From an uncultured Polaribacter sp. (lineage in GTDB: Bacteria; Bacteroidota; Bacteroidia; Flavobacteriales; Flavobacteriaceae): a stretch of DNA of 39,388 nucleotides. The DNA is taken from contig CAJQQH010000117.1 of assembly GCA_905480405.1 (NCBI GenBank), forward strand, positions 1 to 39,388, in the 5' to 3' direction. Both the position numbers and the translations under genes were made by a program. The notes under the pieces were generated by a model. That model saw only the letters and a program-made list of their open reading frames with translations, did not search any database and was not told where the DNA came from. Within the stretch, counting starts at the first letter, position 1, and each line of letters opens with the position of its first letter. This document shows, in pieces, positions 1 to 8,565 of this stretch.

Positions 1-2
1 AT

Positions 3-305
3 CAAAATAAAGTTGTAGGAGGTGCAGGAATTGCTAAATTAGATAATTTTGAAGGTAACACTTGCGAGCTTCAAAAAATGTACTTTTCACCAATTTTAAG
101 AGGAAGAGGTTTAGGTTCTAAACTAATTTCTACTTGTTTAGATAAAGCTAAAGAATTAGGTTTTGATAATTGCTACTTAGAAACAATGCCTTATATGAAA
201 GCTGCACGAGCTTTATACAAAAAAAATGGTTTTATTAATTTAGAAGCTCCAATTGGTAATACAGGTCATTATTCTTGTAATGTTTGGATGATAAAAAAGC
301 TATGA
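3..305 (+). CDS. GNAT-family N-acetyltransferase, 3' part (5' end outside window)
   Basis: The reading frame is open from base 3, upstream of the first ATG at 78, and those upstream codons (VVGGAGIAKL) look like the central beta strands of a GNAT fold. The gene therefore begins before the window and the ATG at 78 is internal. The acetyl-CoA-binding motif A is visible as RGRGLGSKLI, followed by the usual helix and by ARALYKKNGF, the late GNAT motif. Members move an acetyl group from acetyl-CoA to an amine; the substrate cannot be read from sequence. The stop codon overlaps the prmC start (ATGA at 302-305), so the two are probably translated together. Confidence 0.88.
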   Translation, partial: QNKVVGGAGIAKLDNFEGNTCELQKMYFSPILRGRGLGSKLISTCLDKAKELGFDNCYLETMPYMKAARALYKKNGFINLEAPIGNTGHYSCNVWMIKKL

Positions 306-1159
306 ACATAAAAGACTTTAAAACCCTATTTACAAAGGCATTAGCAAATACTTACCCGAAAACTGAAATTGATTCTTTTTTCTTTTTACTGATGGATGAA
401 TACCTAAAACTAAAAAGAATTGATATTACCTTAAATCCTGATTTTAAAATAGGAGATGACAAAATTTTAATTTTAAACGAAGCTTTAACAAGATTAAAAG
501 CTGAAGAACCAATTCAATATATATTTGGACATGCAGAATTTTATGGCTACCCTTTTTTGGTTGATCAAAACACATTAATTCCAAGACCAGAAACCGAAGA
601 ATTAGTGGAGTGGATTTTAAATGAAGTTAAATCGCTTGAACAAGATAAACCTCTAAATATACTTGAGATTGGAACAGGAACTGGATGCATACCAATTTCT
701 TTGGCAAAAAACCTACCTAATACCTCTATCTATTCGATTGATGTTTCTAAAGACGCTTTAAAAATTGCAAAAAAAAATGCTGCTTTAAATAAAGTTAATG
801 TTCATTTTATTGAAGCTGATATTTTACAAACTGAAACACTGCCTAAAAAATTTGACATCATAGTTTCTAACCCTCCATATGTTAGAGAGTTAGAAAAAGC
901 AGAAATTCAAAATAATGTTTTACAAAATGAACCACATTTAGCCTTGTTTGTTTCTGATAAAAAGCCATTAATTTTTTATGATAAAATTGCCGATTTAGCA
1001 AAATGGAATTTAACTAAAAATGGACTACTTTTCTTCGAAATTAATCAATATTTAGGAAAAGAAACTGTAGAACTTTTAGAAGAAAAAGGATTTACAAGCA
1101 TAGAGTTAAGAAAAGATTTTTCTAAAAATGACAGAATGATCAAAGCAACGAGTAACTAA
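302..1159 (+). CDS. prmC: Peptide chain release factor N5-glutamine methyltransferase PrmC (HemK)
   Basis: PrmC methylates the glutamine of the GGQ motif in release factors RF1 and RF2 using S-adenosylmethionine, which speeds peptide release. The 285-residue protein matches the family length (about 280). It has an N-terminal helical release-factor-binding domain (about 1-95), the SAM-binding motif LEIGTGTGC (121-129), an acidic residue after the next strand (SIDVS), and the diagnostic NPPY tetrad at 190-193, which binds the target glutamine. I chose the ATG at 302 over the in-frame ATG at 284: it overlaps the upstream stop as ATGA and leaves a normal PrmC N-terminus. The 284 start would lie inside the acetyltransferase gene. 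Confidence 0.95.
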   Translation: MNIKDFKTLFTKALANTYPKTEIDSFFFLLMDEYLKLKRIDITLNPDFKIGDDKILILNEALTRLKAEEPIQYIFGHAEFYGYPFLVDQNTLIPRPETEELVEWILNEVKSLEQDKPLNILEIGTGTGCIPISLAKNLPNTSIYSIDVSKDALKIAKKNAALNKVNVHFIEADILQTETLPKKFDIIVSNPPYVRELEKAEIQNNVLQNEPHLALFVSDKKPLIFYDKIADLAKWNLTKNGLLFFEINQYLGKETVELLEEKGFTSIELRKDFSKNDRMIKATSN

Positions 1160-1270
1160 ATTATTAAAAAAAGCAATACACCTATTAAATCTGATTTTTA
1201 GACAAAAACCGCTCTAAATTTAATTCTTAGAATTAATCAGAAACCAATCATTTTTAAAAACCGATTGTTT

Positions 1271-1279
1271 TATATTTAC
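1271..1279 (+). promoter_or_regulatory. Possible -7 box variant (TATATTTAC) before the FucU-like gene
   Basis: TATATTTAC matches the Bacteroidetes -7 consensus TAnnTTTG except for the last base. It lies about 20 bases upstream of the start codon. No convincing TTG at the -33 position was seen. The same 9-mer recurs at 8511 and 22192, each time in non-coding DNA. Confidence 0.3.
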
Positions 1280-1299
1280 ACTTCTAAAAATTTAATTAT

Positions 1300-1734
1300 A
1301 TGTTAAAGACATCAGTAATTCACCCAACAATCATGGAAACTCTTGCGCGATCAGGTCATTTTGCTCAAGTTGTTATTGCAGACGGAAATTTACCAGTTGG
1401 CGCAATGAAAGGCCCTAATTCTACAACAGTTCATCTTAATTTTAAACCTGGTTTATTAGATGCTCTTACTGTTCTAAAAGGGATATTAGAAGTTTGTCCT
1501 GTTCAGGGTGCAATTGTTATGGAAAAACCCGCAGAAGCAAATGCAGAAATACATGAAGCATATAAAAATTTACTTGGTGATGTAACTTGGGATGAAATGG
1601 AACGATGGGCTTTTTACGATAAAATTAGAGACCAAAACACAACATTAATTATTCAAACTGGAGAACAACGTCGTTTTGCAAACTTAATTTTAACTGTTGG
1701 TGTTGTAAAAATGGCAGAAGAAAGTGGCTTTTAA
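1300..1734 (+). CDS. RbsD/FucU-family protein, probable L-fucose mutarotase-like
   Basis: The protein has 144 residues, the normal size for the FucU/RbsD family, whose decameric enzymes interconvert anomers of fucose or ribose. The family signature is near the N-terminus: a catalytic-type histidine at about 20 in SGHFAQVVIADGN, with an aspartate at 28. The C-terminal region holds the aromatic and polar residues expected for sugar binding (ERWAFYDKI). FucU is a better fit than RbsD, because of the GPNSTTVHLNFKPG segment and the overall length. No fucose or ribose uptake or kinase genes are adjacent, so the substrate is open. A TATATTTAC box lies 21 bases before the start. The 3' end overlaps a hairpin that probably serves the opposite-strand operon. 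Confidence 0.8.
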   Translation: MLKTSVIHPTIMETLARSGHFAQVVIADGNLPVGAMKGPNSTTVHLNFKPGLLDALTVLKGILEVCPVQGAIVMEKPAEANAEIHEAYKNLLGDVTWDEMERWAFYDKIRDQNTTLIIQTGEQRRFANLILTVGVVKMAEESGF

Positions 1735-1746
1735 AATTAAAGCCAC
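1724..1746 (-). terminator. Hairpin terminator for the minus-strand polysaccharide operon
   Basis: An 8-bp perfect stem (GTGGCTTT with AAAGCCAC, 1724-1731 and 1739-1746) has a 7-base loop. Read on the minus strand it is followed by the U-rich run TTTCTTCT, as expected of an intrinsic terminator. On the plus strand no T-run follows. It sits about 35 bases past the YaiO gene and overlaps the last codons of the convergent FucU-like gene. Confidence 0.55.
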
Positions 1747-1779
1747 ATCTTCAGTAAACCAACTAACTTTAACTTTTAT

Positions 1780-3051
1780 CTACTTGAATTTTACAGCATA
1801 AGAAACACCTAAAGAAGCATATAAAAAGTATTCTCCTTTTGCAAATGGTTTTTCTTCTCTAAAAACACTTGCATTAAAACCCCAAGCATTCTTTTTACTT
1901 TTTGTAGAAAAATAATATCCTAAAACTAATTTTTGAGAATCTAAATCAAAAACTTCTTTACCTGTAAAGCCAGGAATAAATCTATCTAATGCTGGTGAAG
2001 CTCCTAAACCTGCTTCAACTGTAAAATAGTTTTCTGCATCACTTCTATATTTTCTGTAAATTAAGGTTCCAGATTTACTAGTACCTGGAGAACCTGGAGT
2101 TATATACGTTCTAAATGCCCAATAACTATTACCAGTATACCAACCCAAAGAACCTGTATAAATTGTAGTTTCTTCTGAAAATTTTAACCATCTAAACCCT
2201 AAGGATGCTTCAAAACTTTTTGGTAAGGATTTAAAAAGCTCAAATCCATAACGCTGTGTTGGGTTTAACGGACTATCAGACCAACCTCCACTTACGTATG
2301 CATATAAACCTTTCGTTATTTTTGGATATAAATCTATTTCTAATTGATAATTATCTGTCTGAAATCTATTTGAGTAATTCAATTTTGTTGTTATACTACC
2401 ATATTTTGTTTGTCTTGAGTAAGATAAAGTACTGTAATACATATTATCTCTATCGTTCTTATCATAAATATCAATCGTATAATTAATACCTAATGTATTA
2501 AACTTTAAGGAGGTTTCTAAAGATTTTTTATACTCTAAAACAGCTTCGTTATTCGGGTTTAGTTTTAAGGCTTCATGAATTGTTGATAACGCTTCTGTTC
2601 TATTACCTCTATTAAGTTCAGATTTAGCCTTTAATTGCAACAAATCTGGATCTCCAGGAAAAACCAACAATGATTTATTCGATAATTCTAAAGCATTATA
2701 ATATTTTTCTGCATATTGCTCATTCTTTATATATGCTATCCAATCCGTTTTTCTTTTATTATCTTTTTTTAATACAGTAGAAAATTCCTTTCTAGCTTTT
2801 GTATAACTTCCATCCCATGAATAGGTACTTGCTAAGAAAGCACGAATGTCTAAATAATTAGGATACTTCGTTAAAATATATCTTAGCGAATCTTGTGCTT
2901 GCGCACGTTTTCCATTAAAAGCTAACTCTCTAGCAACTTTAAACGCTGTGTCTGGATTACCATTAAACACCTTATCTTGAGTAAAAACAATATTGATAGT
3001 AAACATCATTACCATCAAAATTATTTTTCTAAATATTTTTTTTCTGATCAT
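1780..3051 (-). CDS. TPR plus YaiO-family outer-membrane beta-barrel protein
   Basis: The 423-residue protein has a signal peptide (about 1-24). TPR-like helices follow at about 30-180, with repeat features such as LQLKAKSELNRGNRTEALST. The remainder, about 190 to the end, is rich in alternating aromatic strands and ends as a YaiO-type barrel (YASLGVSYAVKFK). TPR followed by barrel is the layout of the exporters PgaA and BcsC, which guide a polysaccharide through the periplasm and outer membrane, though this barrel is smaller. Its ATG overlaps the stop of the upstream phosphotransferase gene (ATGA). It is the last gene of the five-gene operon. I infer a role as export pore or assembly factor for the polymer; the barrel could alternatively be structural. 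Confidence 0.82.
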   Translation of the reverse strand: MIRKKIFRKIILMVMMFTINIVFTQDKVFNGNPDTAFKVARELAFNGKRAQAQDSLRYILTKYPNYLDIRAFLASTYSWDGSYTKARKEFSTVLKKDNKRKTDWIAYIKNEQYAEKYYNALELSNKSLLVFPGDPDLLQLKAKSELNRGNRTEALSTIHEALKLNPNNEAVLEYKKSLETSLKFNTLGINYTIDIYDKNDRDNMYYSTLSYSRQTKYGSITTKLNYSNRFQTDNYQLEIDLYPKITKGLYAYVSGGWSDSPLNPTQRYGFELFKSLPKSFEASLGFRWLKFSEETTIYTGSLGWYTGNSYWAFRTYITPGSPGTSKSGTLIYRKYRSDAENYFTVEAGLGASPALDRFIPGFTGKEVFDLDSQKLVLGYYFSTKSKKNAWGFNASVFREEKPFAKGEYFLYASLGVSYAVKFK

Positions 3052-5480
3052 TTTAATGATTTTTTAAGTTTTATGAATACTTTATTATTAGGCTGTTTCT
3101 TTATTAAACTATCTATTATTTTTTTTGCTTTCTCATTATCTTTCATCGTAGCATAAGCTCTTGCCATCTTAAAAGCTACATCGTCGTTTTTAATATTTCT
3201 TTTTATTGCTTTTTCTATAACTATTTTAGATTTTTCATCTTGAGAAGACCACCAATACATATCTAATAATGCCAAGTATACATCATCATAATAAGGAGAT
3301 CTTTTTAAAGCGTTTAAAAGCTCTTTCTCAGACTCTTTGTATTTTCCATCCCAAGCCAAAGTTCTACCTTTTAATATTCTAACATCTGCATAATTTGGCG
3401 ATTTTCTTAAAATATAATCACAAATTAATCTTGCAGTTTCTCTTTCGCTATTAAAGGCCTTTTCTCTTGCCTTCATGAACATTTGATCGCCTGTTAAATT
3501 TGCAGTAAGCTCTTTTAATTTAGCTAATTCTTCTGATGTAAACGTATTTAAACTCGTAACAACTGCATCAGAGTTTTTAGGATAAAACTTATCGTTTTCT
3601 GTAACATATGCGTTTAAGCTCTTAAATTCTTTAAAATGTTTAGATACCTCATCCAAAACAGGTTTATCAGAAATTTTAGCAATATTAAGATCTTCTCTTA
3701 TTTTAAATAAGTTTCCATCAGAATACATATAGTCTTTATAAACAAAATCATTTACTTTACCCTTATAACGCATTAAAGGTATTTTATGAATATTTCTAAA
3801 GGCAGCAGATGTGTCTATACCAGTACCTACCCAAGCTGTTTGTTTAGGCAATTCAACATCGTAATTATTAGATAAAAAGGCCAGTATACTAGGAGCTACA
3901 TCAAAATGAGAAGAAATAGATTTCATTTTTTGCGTCTTCTTAAGCAAAGGACTGTAAATAAAAAACGGAACATTAAATCTACATAACTTGTCCTTTTGTG
4001 CCATTGGTATTAAACGATGATCTCCTGTAATTATAAATATTGTGTTTTTAAATTCTGGTCGTTTTTTATACGATTCTAAAAACATTTTAATACTTGCATC
4101 GGCATATAGTATACAAGCAAAAATATCTTTATTACTTTTCACCTTTTTCTTATCAATATTTATTTTACCTGGTGCATTTAAAACGCTATCAACTTTTACT
4201 AAATATTCTTTTTTAAGCGGAAAATCGAATGGTTCATGAATTGTTAATGTAGATATTAAATCGAACCTTGGAGATGGTATATCATCTAAAGAACTTAAGG
4301 TCTTTTTAAAAATCTCATAATCAGAAAATCCCCAAGAAAAACCATTAGAACCATTTACAGATTTAGGGTAAGAACCATCATATTTATTTTCATCAATAAT
4401 ATTTTCTACACCATTATAATCTAAAAAATTAATCTTCTTATCAAAACTAGATTTATCTCCAGAAAAGAAGGACGTAGAATATCCATTCTTTTTTAAAATA
4501 CTAAATAATGAAACATGAGTTGGAGTATTTTCTATTTCTAAAAAACCTTTTTTACCAAAAGGAAGAGAACCTAGTAAAGAAGGAATTGCACCAAAGGTTC
4601 TACCAGTATTACATAAAAAATTATCCCAATAAAGAGATTCTGGTATTATAGAATTTAAATAAGGCGTAAAGCCACTATAATCTTTATCGCCTACAAACTC
4701 AGAACCTAAACCTTCTACAATTAAAAAAACTATATTAGGCTTCTCTTCTTCTACATTAAAAAACGAACCTAAAACATCTGGTGTTGCTGCAGATGGTTTT
4801 AAAAATGGATACTCATTATTGCCATCCATTTTTATTGCATTTACTTCACTTTTTTCTATTTGAAGTTGTATTACATCTGTAACAAAATAATATATTTTGT
4901 TTTGATATTCATCTTTAGAAAAGTCAGGAAAAACAAACTTTAAAACAAGAACTGCCAAAGTTGTAATCATAAAAATTCTTCCAGAATATTTAAAAAAAGT
5001 AGTTTTTTTAAGAAAAAAACAACTAATTAAAAACAAAACTGGAAATATTAAAAAAGTAATAAAATAAAATACTGAAGTACTTTCTGATGCTGTAACAGTA
5101 ATATAAATATCATCTAAAGAATAACCTAATAGATCAGCTCCTAAGTTTAATAAAGTAGTTAAACTATATTTTGTTAAACCAAATTCTAAAATTACTAAAA
5201 ATGTAAAAATTACTTTTATAACTCTACCCGGTAATTTTTTCTTTTTCTTTGATAAAAGGTAATATACTGGTATAAAAATGATACATATAAACAGTATGGT
5301 TAAAAAATGATTTAAAAACTTAAAGCTAATATACTCTATAAGGTTTGGTATTTCTTTTCCACTAAAAAGTGTTGAACATAGTTCGAAAAGACTAATTAAG
5401 CAAAAAGTTAAAAGTAAAGAAAAACAGATGAGAATGTATTTTCTAATTTTCTTATTAATATTTATTTTCTTGTATTTCAT
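3048..5480 (-). CDS. LtaS-like membrane phosphotransferase/sulfatase-fold enzyme with C-terminal TPRs
   Basis: The 810-residue protein has about five membrane segments in residues 15-185, then an alkaline-phosphatase-superfamily domain (about 247-550). The expected metal and nucleophile residues are present: E256 in LIVEGLGS, T295 in NTGRTFGAIPS, H415 in HEPF, and D487-H488 in ITGDHR. This pattern (Glu, Thr nucleophile, Asp-His) follows lipoteichoic acid synthase LtaS and related phosphoglycerol or phosphoethanolamine transferases rather than a formylglycine sulfatase, since no CxPxR is present. TPR-like repeats occupy about 680-810 and resemble those in the adjacent YaiO protein, suggesting a shared periplasmic partner. 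I infer that it adds a phospho-substituent to the polymer made by the neighbouring GT2. The start at 5480 follows a CCCCC run by 6 bases. Confidence 0.82.
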   Translation of the reverse strand: MKYKKININKKIRKYILICFSLLLTFCLISLFELCSTLFSGKEIPNLIEYISFKFLNHFLTILFICIIFIPVYYLLSKKKKKLPGRVIKVIFTFLVILEFGLTKYSLTTLLNLGADLLGYSLDDIYITVTASESTSVFYFITFLIFPVLFLISCFFLKKTTFFKYSGRIFMITTLAVLVLKFVFPDFSKDEYQNKIYYFVTDVIQLQIEKSEVNAIKMDGNNEYPFLKPSAATPDVLGSFFNVEEEKPNIVFLIVEGLGSEFVGDKDYSGFTPYLNSIIPESLYWDNFLCNTGRTFGAIPSLLGSLPFGKKGFLEIENTPTHVSLFSILKKNGYSTSFFSGDKSSFDKKINFLDYNGVENIIDENKYDGSYPKSVNGSNGFSWGFSDYEIFKKTLSSLDDIPSPRFDLISTLTIHEPFDFPLKKEYLVKVDSVLNAPGKINIDKKKVKSNKDIFACILYADASIKMFLESYKKRPEFKNTIFIITGDHRLIPMAQKDKLCRFNVPFFIYSPLLKKTQKMKSISSHFDVAPSILAFLSNNYDVELPKQTAWVGTGIDTSAAFRNIHKIPLMRYKGKVNDFVYKDYMYSDGNLFKIREDLNIAKISDKPVLDEVSKHFKEFKSLNAYVTENDKFYPKNSDAVVTSLNTFTSEELAKLKELTANLTGDQMFMKAREKAFNSERETARLICDYILRKSPNYADVRILKGRTLAWDGKYKESEKELLNALKRSPYYDDVYLALLDMYWWSSQDEKSKIVIEKAIKRNIKNDDVAFKMARAYATMKDNEKAKKIIDSLIKKQPNNKVFIKLKKSLK

Positions 5481-5505
5481 TTAATTGGGGGAATTAATAT
5501 TATAC

Positions 5506-6939
5506 TTAACTTTTAGATAAACCTTTTCTTACCATTACTCCCCATTTTTTATTTTTATTGAAGTAATAATCAAAATTACCTCTCATTGCTGCATATAACA
5601 CAAGAGGATGGAGTATTAAAGGTTCTAAAAACACTGTTAAAAGTAATTTAATACCTATTCCTTTTTTCTTGTATTGATGATACGTAAACTCTTCTGTAAA
5701 AATAGCTACAAAAGAAAATAGCAAAGAAAATAAGTATGCTAACAAAAAGAGACCTAAAACAAAACTCCAACTTATTTGCTGGTAAAAAACTAGAAACAAA
5801 AAGTATAACATACCTGTTACTTCTATTAAAGGAGCCATTCTTTCAAAAACAAACCAATATGGAAAACTTAACAACCCGAGTAATCTATATTTAGGATTAA
5901 GGCCTATTTCTTTATGCATTTTTAAGGTTTCTATAGTACCTCTTGTCCATCTATTTCTTTGTGAAATTAATATTTTTTTATCATCTGGCGCTTCTGTCCA
6001 GCATAAAGGATCTGGTATATATGCAACTCTATATTTAATATTTTGTTCTTCCATATGTTTTCTCATCCTTACAATAATCTCCATATCTTCTCCAACAGTT
6101 TTGGTATCATAACCACCAACTTCTATTGCAATTTCTTTATCAAACAAACCGAATGCTCCAGAAATTACAAGTAATCCATTTAACCTTGCCCAAGCCATTC
6201 TACCCAATAAAAAAGATCTTAAATATTCTAATATCTGTGCCCTTTCTAACCATTTATCTGGAAAATTAACTTCCAATAATTTTCCATTTTCTATTTTACA
6301 AGAATTTGCAATTCTAATAACACCACCCGAAGCTATAACCCTTCTATCTGTATACTCTAAAAATGGTTTTACCATCCTTTGTAAAGAGTCTTCTAGCAAC
6401 AAACAATCTACATCTATACAAGCTAGGTATTTACTTTGGCTAATATTTATTCCGCAATTTAAGGCATCAGCTTTACCTCCGTTTTCTTTATCAACAACTA
6501 TTAATTTATCGAATGCAGGATTTTTAGATTTAAATACACCTTCTCTTAATTCTTGTGTTGGTACTTTTACATCAATTAAATACTCAACTCTCTCAAGATC
6601 ATAAGCTTTAATTAACCTCTCTAAACTATCGTCTTTACTACCATCATTTACAATAATTACATCATAATTTACATAATGAGTAGATAATAGCGATCTAACA
6701 TTTTCTACAATATTTAAACATTCGTTATAAGCTGGTGCAATTACAGAAATAGAAGGAGCAATACTTGAAGAAAGTAAATCTTTATGATTTACAAAACTGT
6801 TTTTCTTTAAATAATCTATGGTTTCTCTAGATGAGAAAAAAGCTAAAATTATATATGAGCCTACTATTAAAACCGTAAATACGAGGAAAAAATAGTGAAA
6901 CGTTAATAAAATATTTCTTATAATTTGATCAAATTCCAT
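5506..6939 (-). CDS. Processive family-2 glycosyltransferase (polysaccharide synthase, IcaA/PgaC/BcsA-like)
   Basis: The 477-residue inner-membrane enzyme has one N-terminal membrane segment (about 12-35), a cytoplasmic GT-A domain and three to four C-terminal membrane segments. All processive-synthase motifs are visible: D99 in VNDGS, KADALN, DVD at 176-178, GED at 283-285, and QRNRW at 327-331, which is the Q/RxxRW motif. This set is shared by cellulose, hyaluronan and poly-N-acetylglucosamine synthases, which polymerise a nucleotide sugar and pass the chain across the membrane. No PilZ domain is present, so direct cyclic-di-GMP control of the BcsA type is unlikely. The gene overlaps the upstream HEAT gene by 11 bases. 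The sugar polymerised is unknown. Confidence 0.92.
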   Translation of the reverse strand: MEFDQIIRNILLTFHYFFLVFTVLIVGSYIILAFFSSRETIDYLKKNSFVNHKDLLSSSIAPSISVIAPAYNECLNIVENVRSLLSTHYVNYDVIIVNDGSKDDSLERLIKAYDLERVEYLIDVKVPTQELREGVFKSKNPAFDKLIVVDKENGGKADALNCGINISQSKYLACIDVDCLLLEDSLQRMVKPFLEYTDRRVIASGGVIRIANSCKIENGKLLEVNFPDKWLERAQILEYLRSFLLGRMAWARLNGLLVISGAFGLFDKEIAIEVGGYDTKTVGEDMEIIVRMRKHMEEQNIKYRVAYIPDPLCWTEAPDDKKILISQRNRWTRGTIETLKMHKEIGLNPKYRLLGLLSFPYWFVFERMAPLIEVTGMLYFLFLVFYQQISWSFVLGLFLLAYLFSLLFSFVAIFTEEFTYHQYKKKGIGIKLLLTVFLEPLILHPLVLYAAMRGNFDYYFNKNKKWGVMVRKGLSKS

Positions 6940-8011
6940 AGCTATAATCTAAAAAGTTAATGATTTTATTATAAGCTTCGTCGTTAGATTTCTTTTCTAA
7001 TTTATTATACAAATCAGCATCAACAGTTTTTAAAACTCTTAATGCTCTATGTTTTAATTCAAAATTATCATTATTTATATAGTCTAAAACAAAAACACTG
7101 TCTTCTGTTGTTGCTGTTTTTTCTAACAAACCTAAAAGAGCTATTTTCTCTTTTAAACAAAGTGCATCAACCTTCGACATTAGAATTCCTTTAGCTTCTG
7201 AAACTTCAAAATGAGTTAAAATTTCAATAGTTTTTAATCTAATTTCTAAATTATTGTGATTAATCAAATCTAAAAGAGCGTCTTTGGTTTCTAATCTATT
7301 AAAAAATTTAACCACATTTAGCATTAAAATAATAACATAATCATTTTCTGACCTTAACCACCTTGTTACTTCTATAATTTCATGATTTTCAAATTGCTCA
7401 ATTTCTCTTAACAATTGTATCTGATCCCATTCAGATAAGGGTGCTTTTAAATTATCTAAAAAGTTTAAACCTTCGTATCCAAATAATTCTAAAAAATATA
7501 ATTGAGCCTCTCGTCTAACCTCTTCTCTACTATGATTTACAAATTTTGTAATTAAATTTTGTGTTCTTTTTATCTTAAATTGTCTTAACTCTTTAATGCC
7601 AATAGCAATAACATTCCATTTTTTACTTCTTAATTTTTTAATCGCAAAATCTAATAACCCTATTTCTTCATATAATTTATGCATTGTTAGAACCATGTTT
7701 CCAGAAATCTCCCTGCTCAACTCAAAAAAAGTACTTGTCATTATTTTTCTCTTCCATTTAGTTGGTAATCCTTTTTTAAACCTCTTAACAAGTTTTTTTT
7801 GATTATTACTAAACTTCTCACCTTCTGCATCTTCAGAATATAAAAATTGAATTAAAAGTTGTTCAATATTATTTCTATATCTAATCTTACGAGCCACCGT
7901 TAATCTTATATTACTTCTTAAAGCTTTTAAATAAAAGACTAGAATTAAGATTATAATAGCAAGTATTACAACCAAAGTCCATATTACGCTTTCTACTAAT
8001 GGAAAATCCAT
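6929..8011 (-). CDS. Membrane-anchored HEAT-repeat protein
   Basis: The 360-residue protein has a single N-terminal membrane helix (about 9-29). The rest is a cytoplasmic alpha-solenoid: repeated helix pairs with HEAT character are visible from about 115 onward, for example EVRREAQLYFLELFG and NLEIRLKTIEILTHFE. Such solenoids bind protein partners and have no catalytic site. It lies between a receiver-only response regulator (41-base gap) and the GT2 synthase (11-base overlap). I infer that it is the scaffold through which the phosphorylated receiver reaches the synthase, in place of the cyclic-di-GMP-binding subunits of Pga/Bcs systems. That role has not been shown. Confidence 0.8.
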   Translation of the reverse strand: MDFPLVESVIWTLVVILAIIILILVFYLKALRSNIRLTVARKIRYRNNIEQLLIQFLYSEDAEGEKFSNNQKKLVKRFKKGLPTKWKRKIMTSTFFELSREISGNMVLTMHKLYEEIGLLDFAIKKLRSKKWNVIAIGIKELRQFKIKRTQNLITKFVNHSREEVRREAQLYFLELFGYEGLNFLDNLKAPLSEWDQIQLLREIEQFENHEIIEVTRWLRSENDYVIILMLNVVKFFNRLETKDALLDLINHNNLEIRLKTIEILTHFEVSEAKGILMSKVDALCLKEKIALLGLLEKTATTEDSVFVLDYINNDNFELKHRALRVLKTVDADLYNKLEKKSNDEAYNKIINFLDYSYGI

Positions 8012-8052
8012 AACATTTTTAAATATTTATATTACCTAAGTTTGGAAATAGT

Positions 8053-8421
8053 TTAAAGCAGCATTCTTCTAACTCTAATTGAAAGTTCGTTTGGACTTAA
8101 TGGCTTACCCATAAAATCATTAGCTCCTAAATTAAAAGCATTTAAAACCATTTCTTCTTGTCCAGAAGAAGAAAAAACTAAAATAGGTGTTTTGCTTTTT
8201 AATTGATTTCGAACATGACTTATAACTTCTAAACCACTTACATAATCCATCATAACATCTGTTAATATTAAATCTGGATTCTCGCTTTCTATTAATTCTA
8301 ATGCTTCTTTTCCGTTTTTAGCGATTAAAAGATGATAACCGTCTTTTTCTAAACGAAATTTTAAAAGGAGAGATAATACAGAATTATCTTCTGCAAGAAC
8401 AATTTTCTTTTTTTCACTCAT
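8053..8421 (-). CDS. Receiver-only response regulator (CheY-like)
   Basis: The 122-residue protein is one receiver domain with no output domain. The phosphorylation site is complete: acidic pair E11-D12, phospho-acceptor D55 in ILTDVMMD, switch residue S84/S85 in VFSSS, and K106 in MGKP. Such proteins act by protein-protein contact. It is the first gene of the polysaccharide operon, so regulation of the synthase complex through the HEAT protein is the simplest reading. A divergent Hpt gene starts 145 bases away and could supply the phosphoryl group; no histidine kinase is in the window. The start codon is preceded by CCCCC at 5 bases. Confidence 0.92.
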   Translation of the reverse strand: MSEKKKIVLAEDNSVLSLLLKFRLEKDGYHLLIAKNGKEALELIESENPDLILTDVMMDYVSGLEVISHVRNQLKSKTPILVFSSSGQEEMVLNAFNLGANDFMGKPLSPNELSIRVRRMLL

Positions 8422-8465
8422 ATTTTGGGGGCTTAATGTTAAAAAAACATGATTTTTAACAAAAT

Positions 8466-8473
8466 CAAATTTA
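8466..8473 (-). promoter_or_regulatory. Putative promoter -7 box of the polysaccharide operon
   Basis: Read on the minus strand this is TAAATTTG, a full match to the Bacteroidetes -7 consensus TAnnTTTG. It lies about 45 bases upstream of the response-regulator start, giving an inferred 5' leader of about 40 bases. No TTG at the ideal -33 spacing is clear, so confidence is moderate. Confidence 0.4.
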
Positions 8474-8510
8474 TAAAAATATCAAACAAAACTAACTACA
8501 AGTTTTTATT

Positions 8511-8519
8511 TATATTTAC
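8511..8519 (+). promoter_or_regulatory. Possible -7 box variant (TATATTTAC) before the Hpt gene
   Basis: TATATTTAC lies 46 bases before the Hpt start, in the 144-base divergent region shared with the polysaccharide operon. It differs from TAnnTTTG in its last base. The downstream leader holds a CCCC run at 8545-8548. Confidence 0.3.
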
Positions 8520-8565
8520 CGAACTTTAAATTATTCTAATTATTCCCCTAAATTAAGTAAAAAAT

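Noticed and set aside
1220..1236. 17-base palindrome TTAATTCTTAGAATTAA between prmC and the FucU-like gene
   Set aside because: Perfect but AT-only apart from the central part and without a T-run; such palindromes are expected by chance in this composition, and no regulator gene is near.
1300..1734. Part of a fucose or ribose utilisation operon
   Set aside because: No sugar kinase, isomerase, transporter or regulator is adjacent; the gene stands alone.
3048..5480. Formylglycine-type sulfatase
   Set aside because: No CxPxR or SxPxR motif; the Thr nucleophile and metal residues follow the LtaS/phosphotransferase pattern instead.
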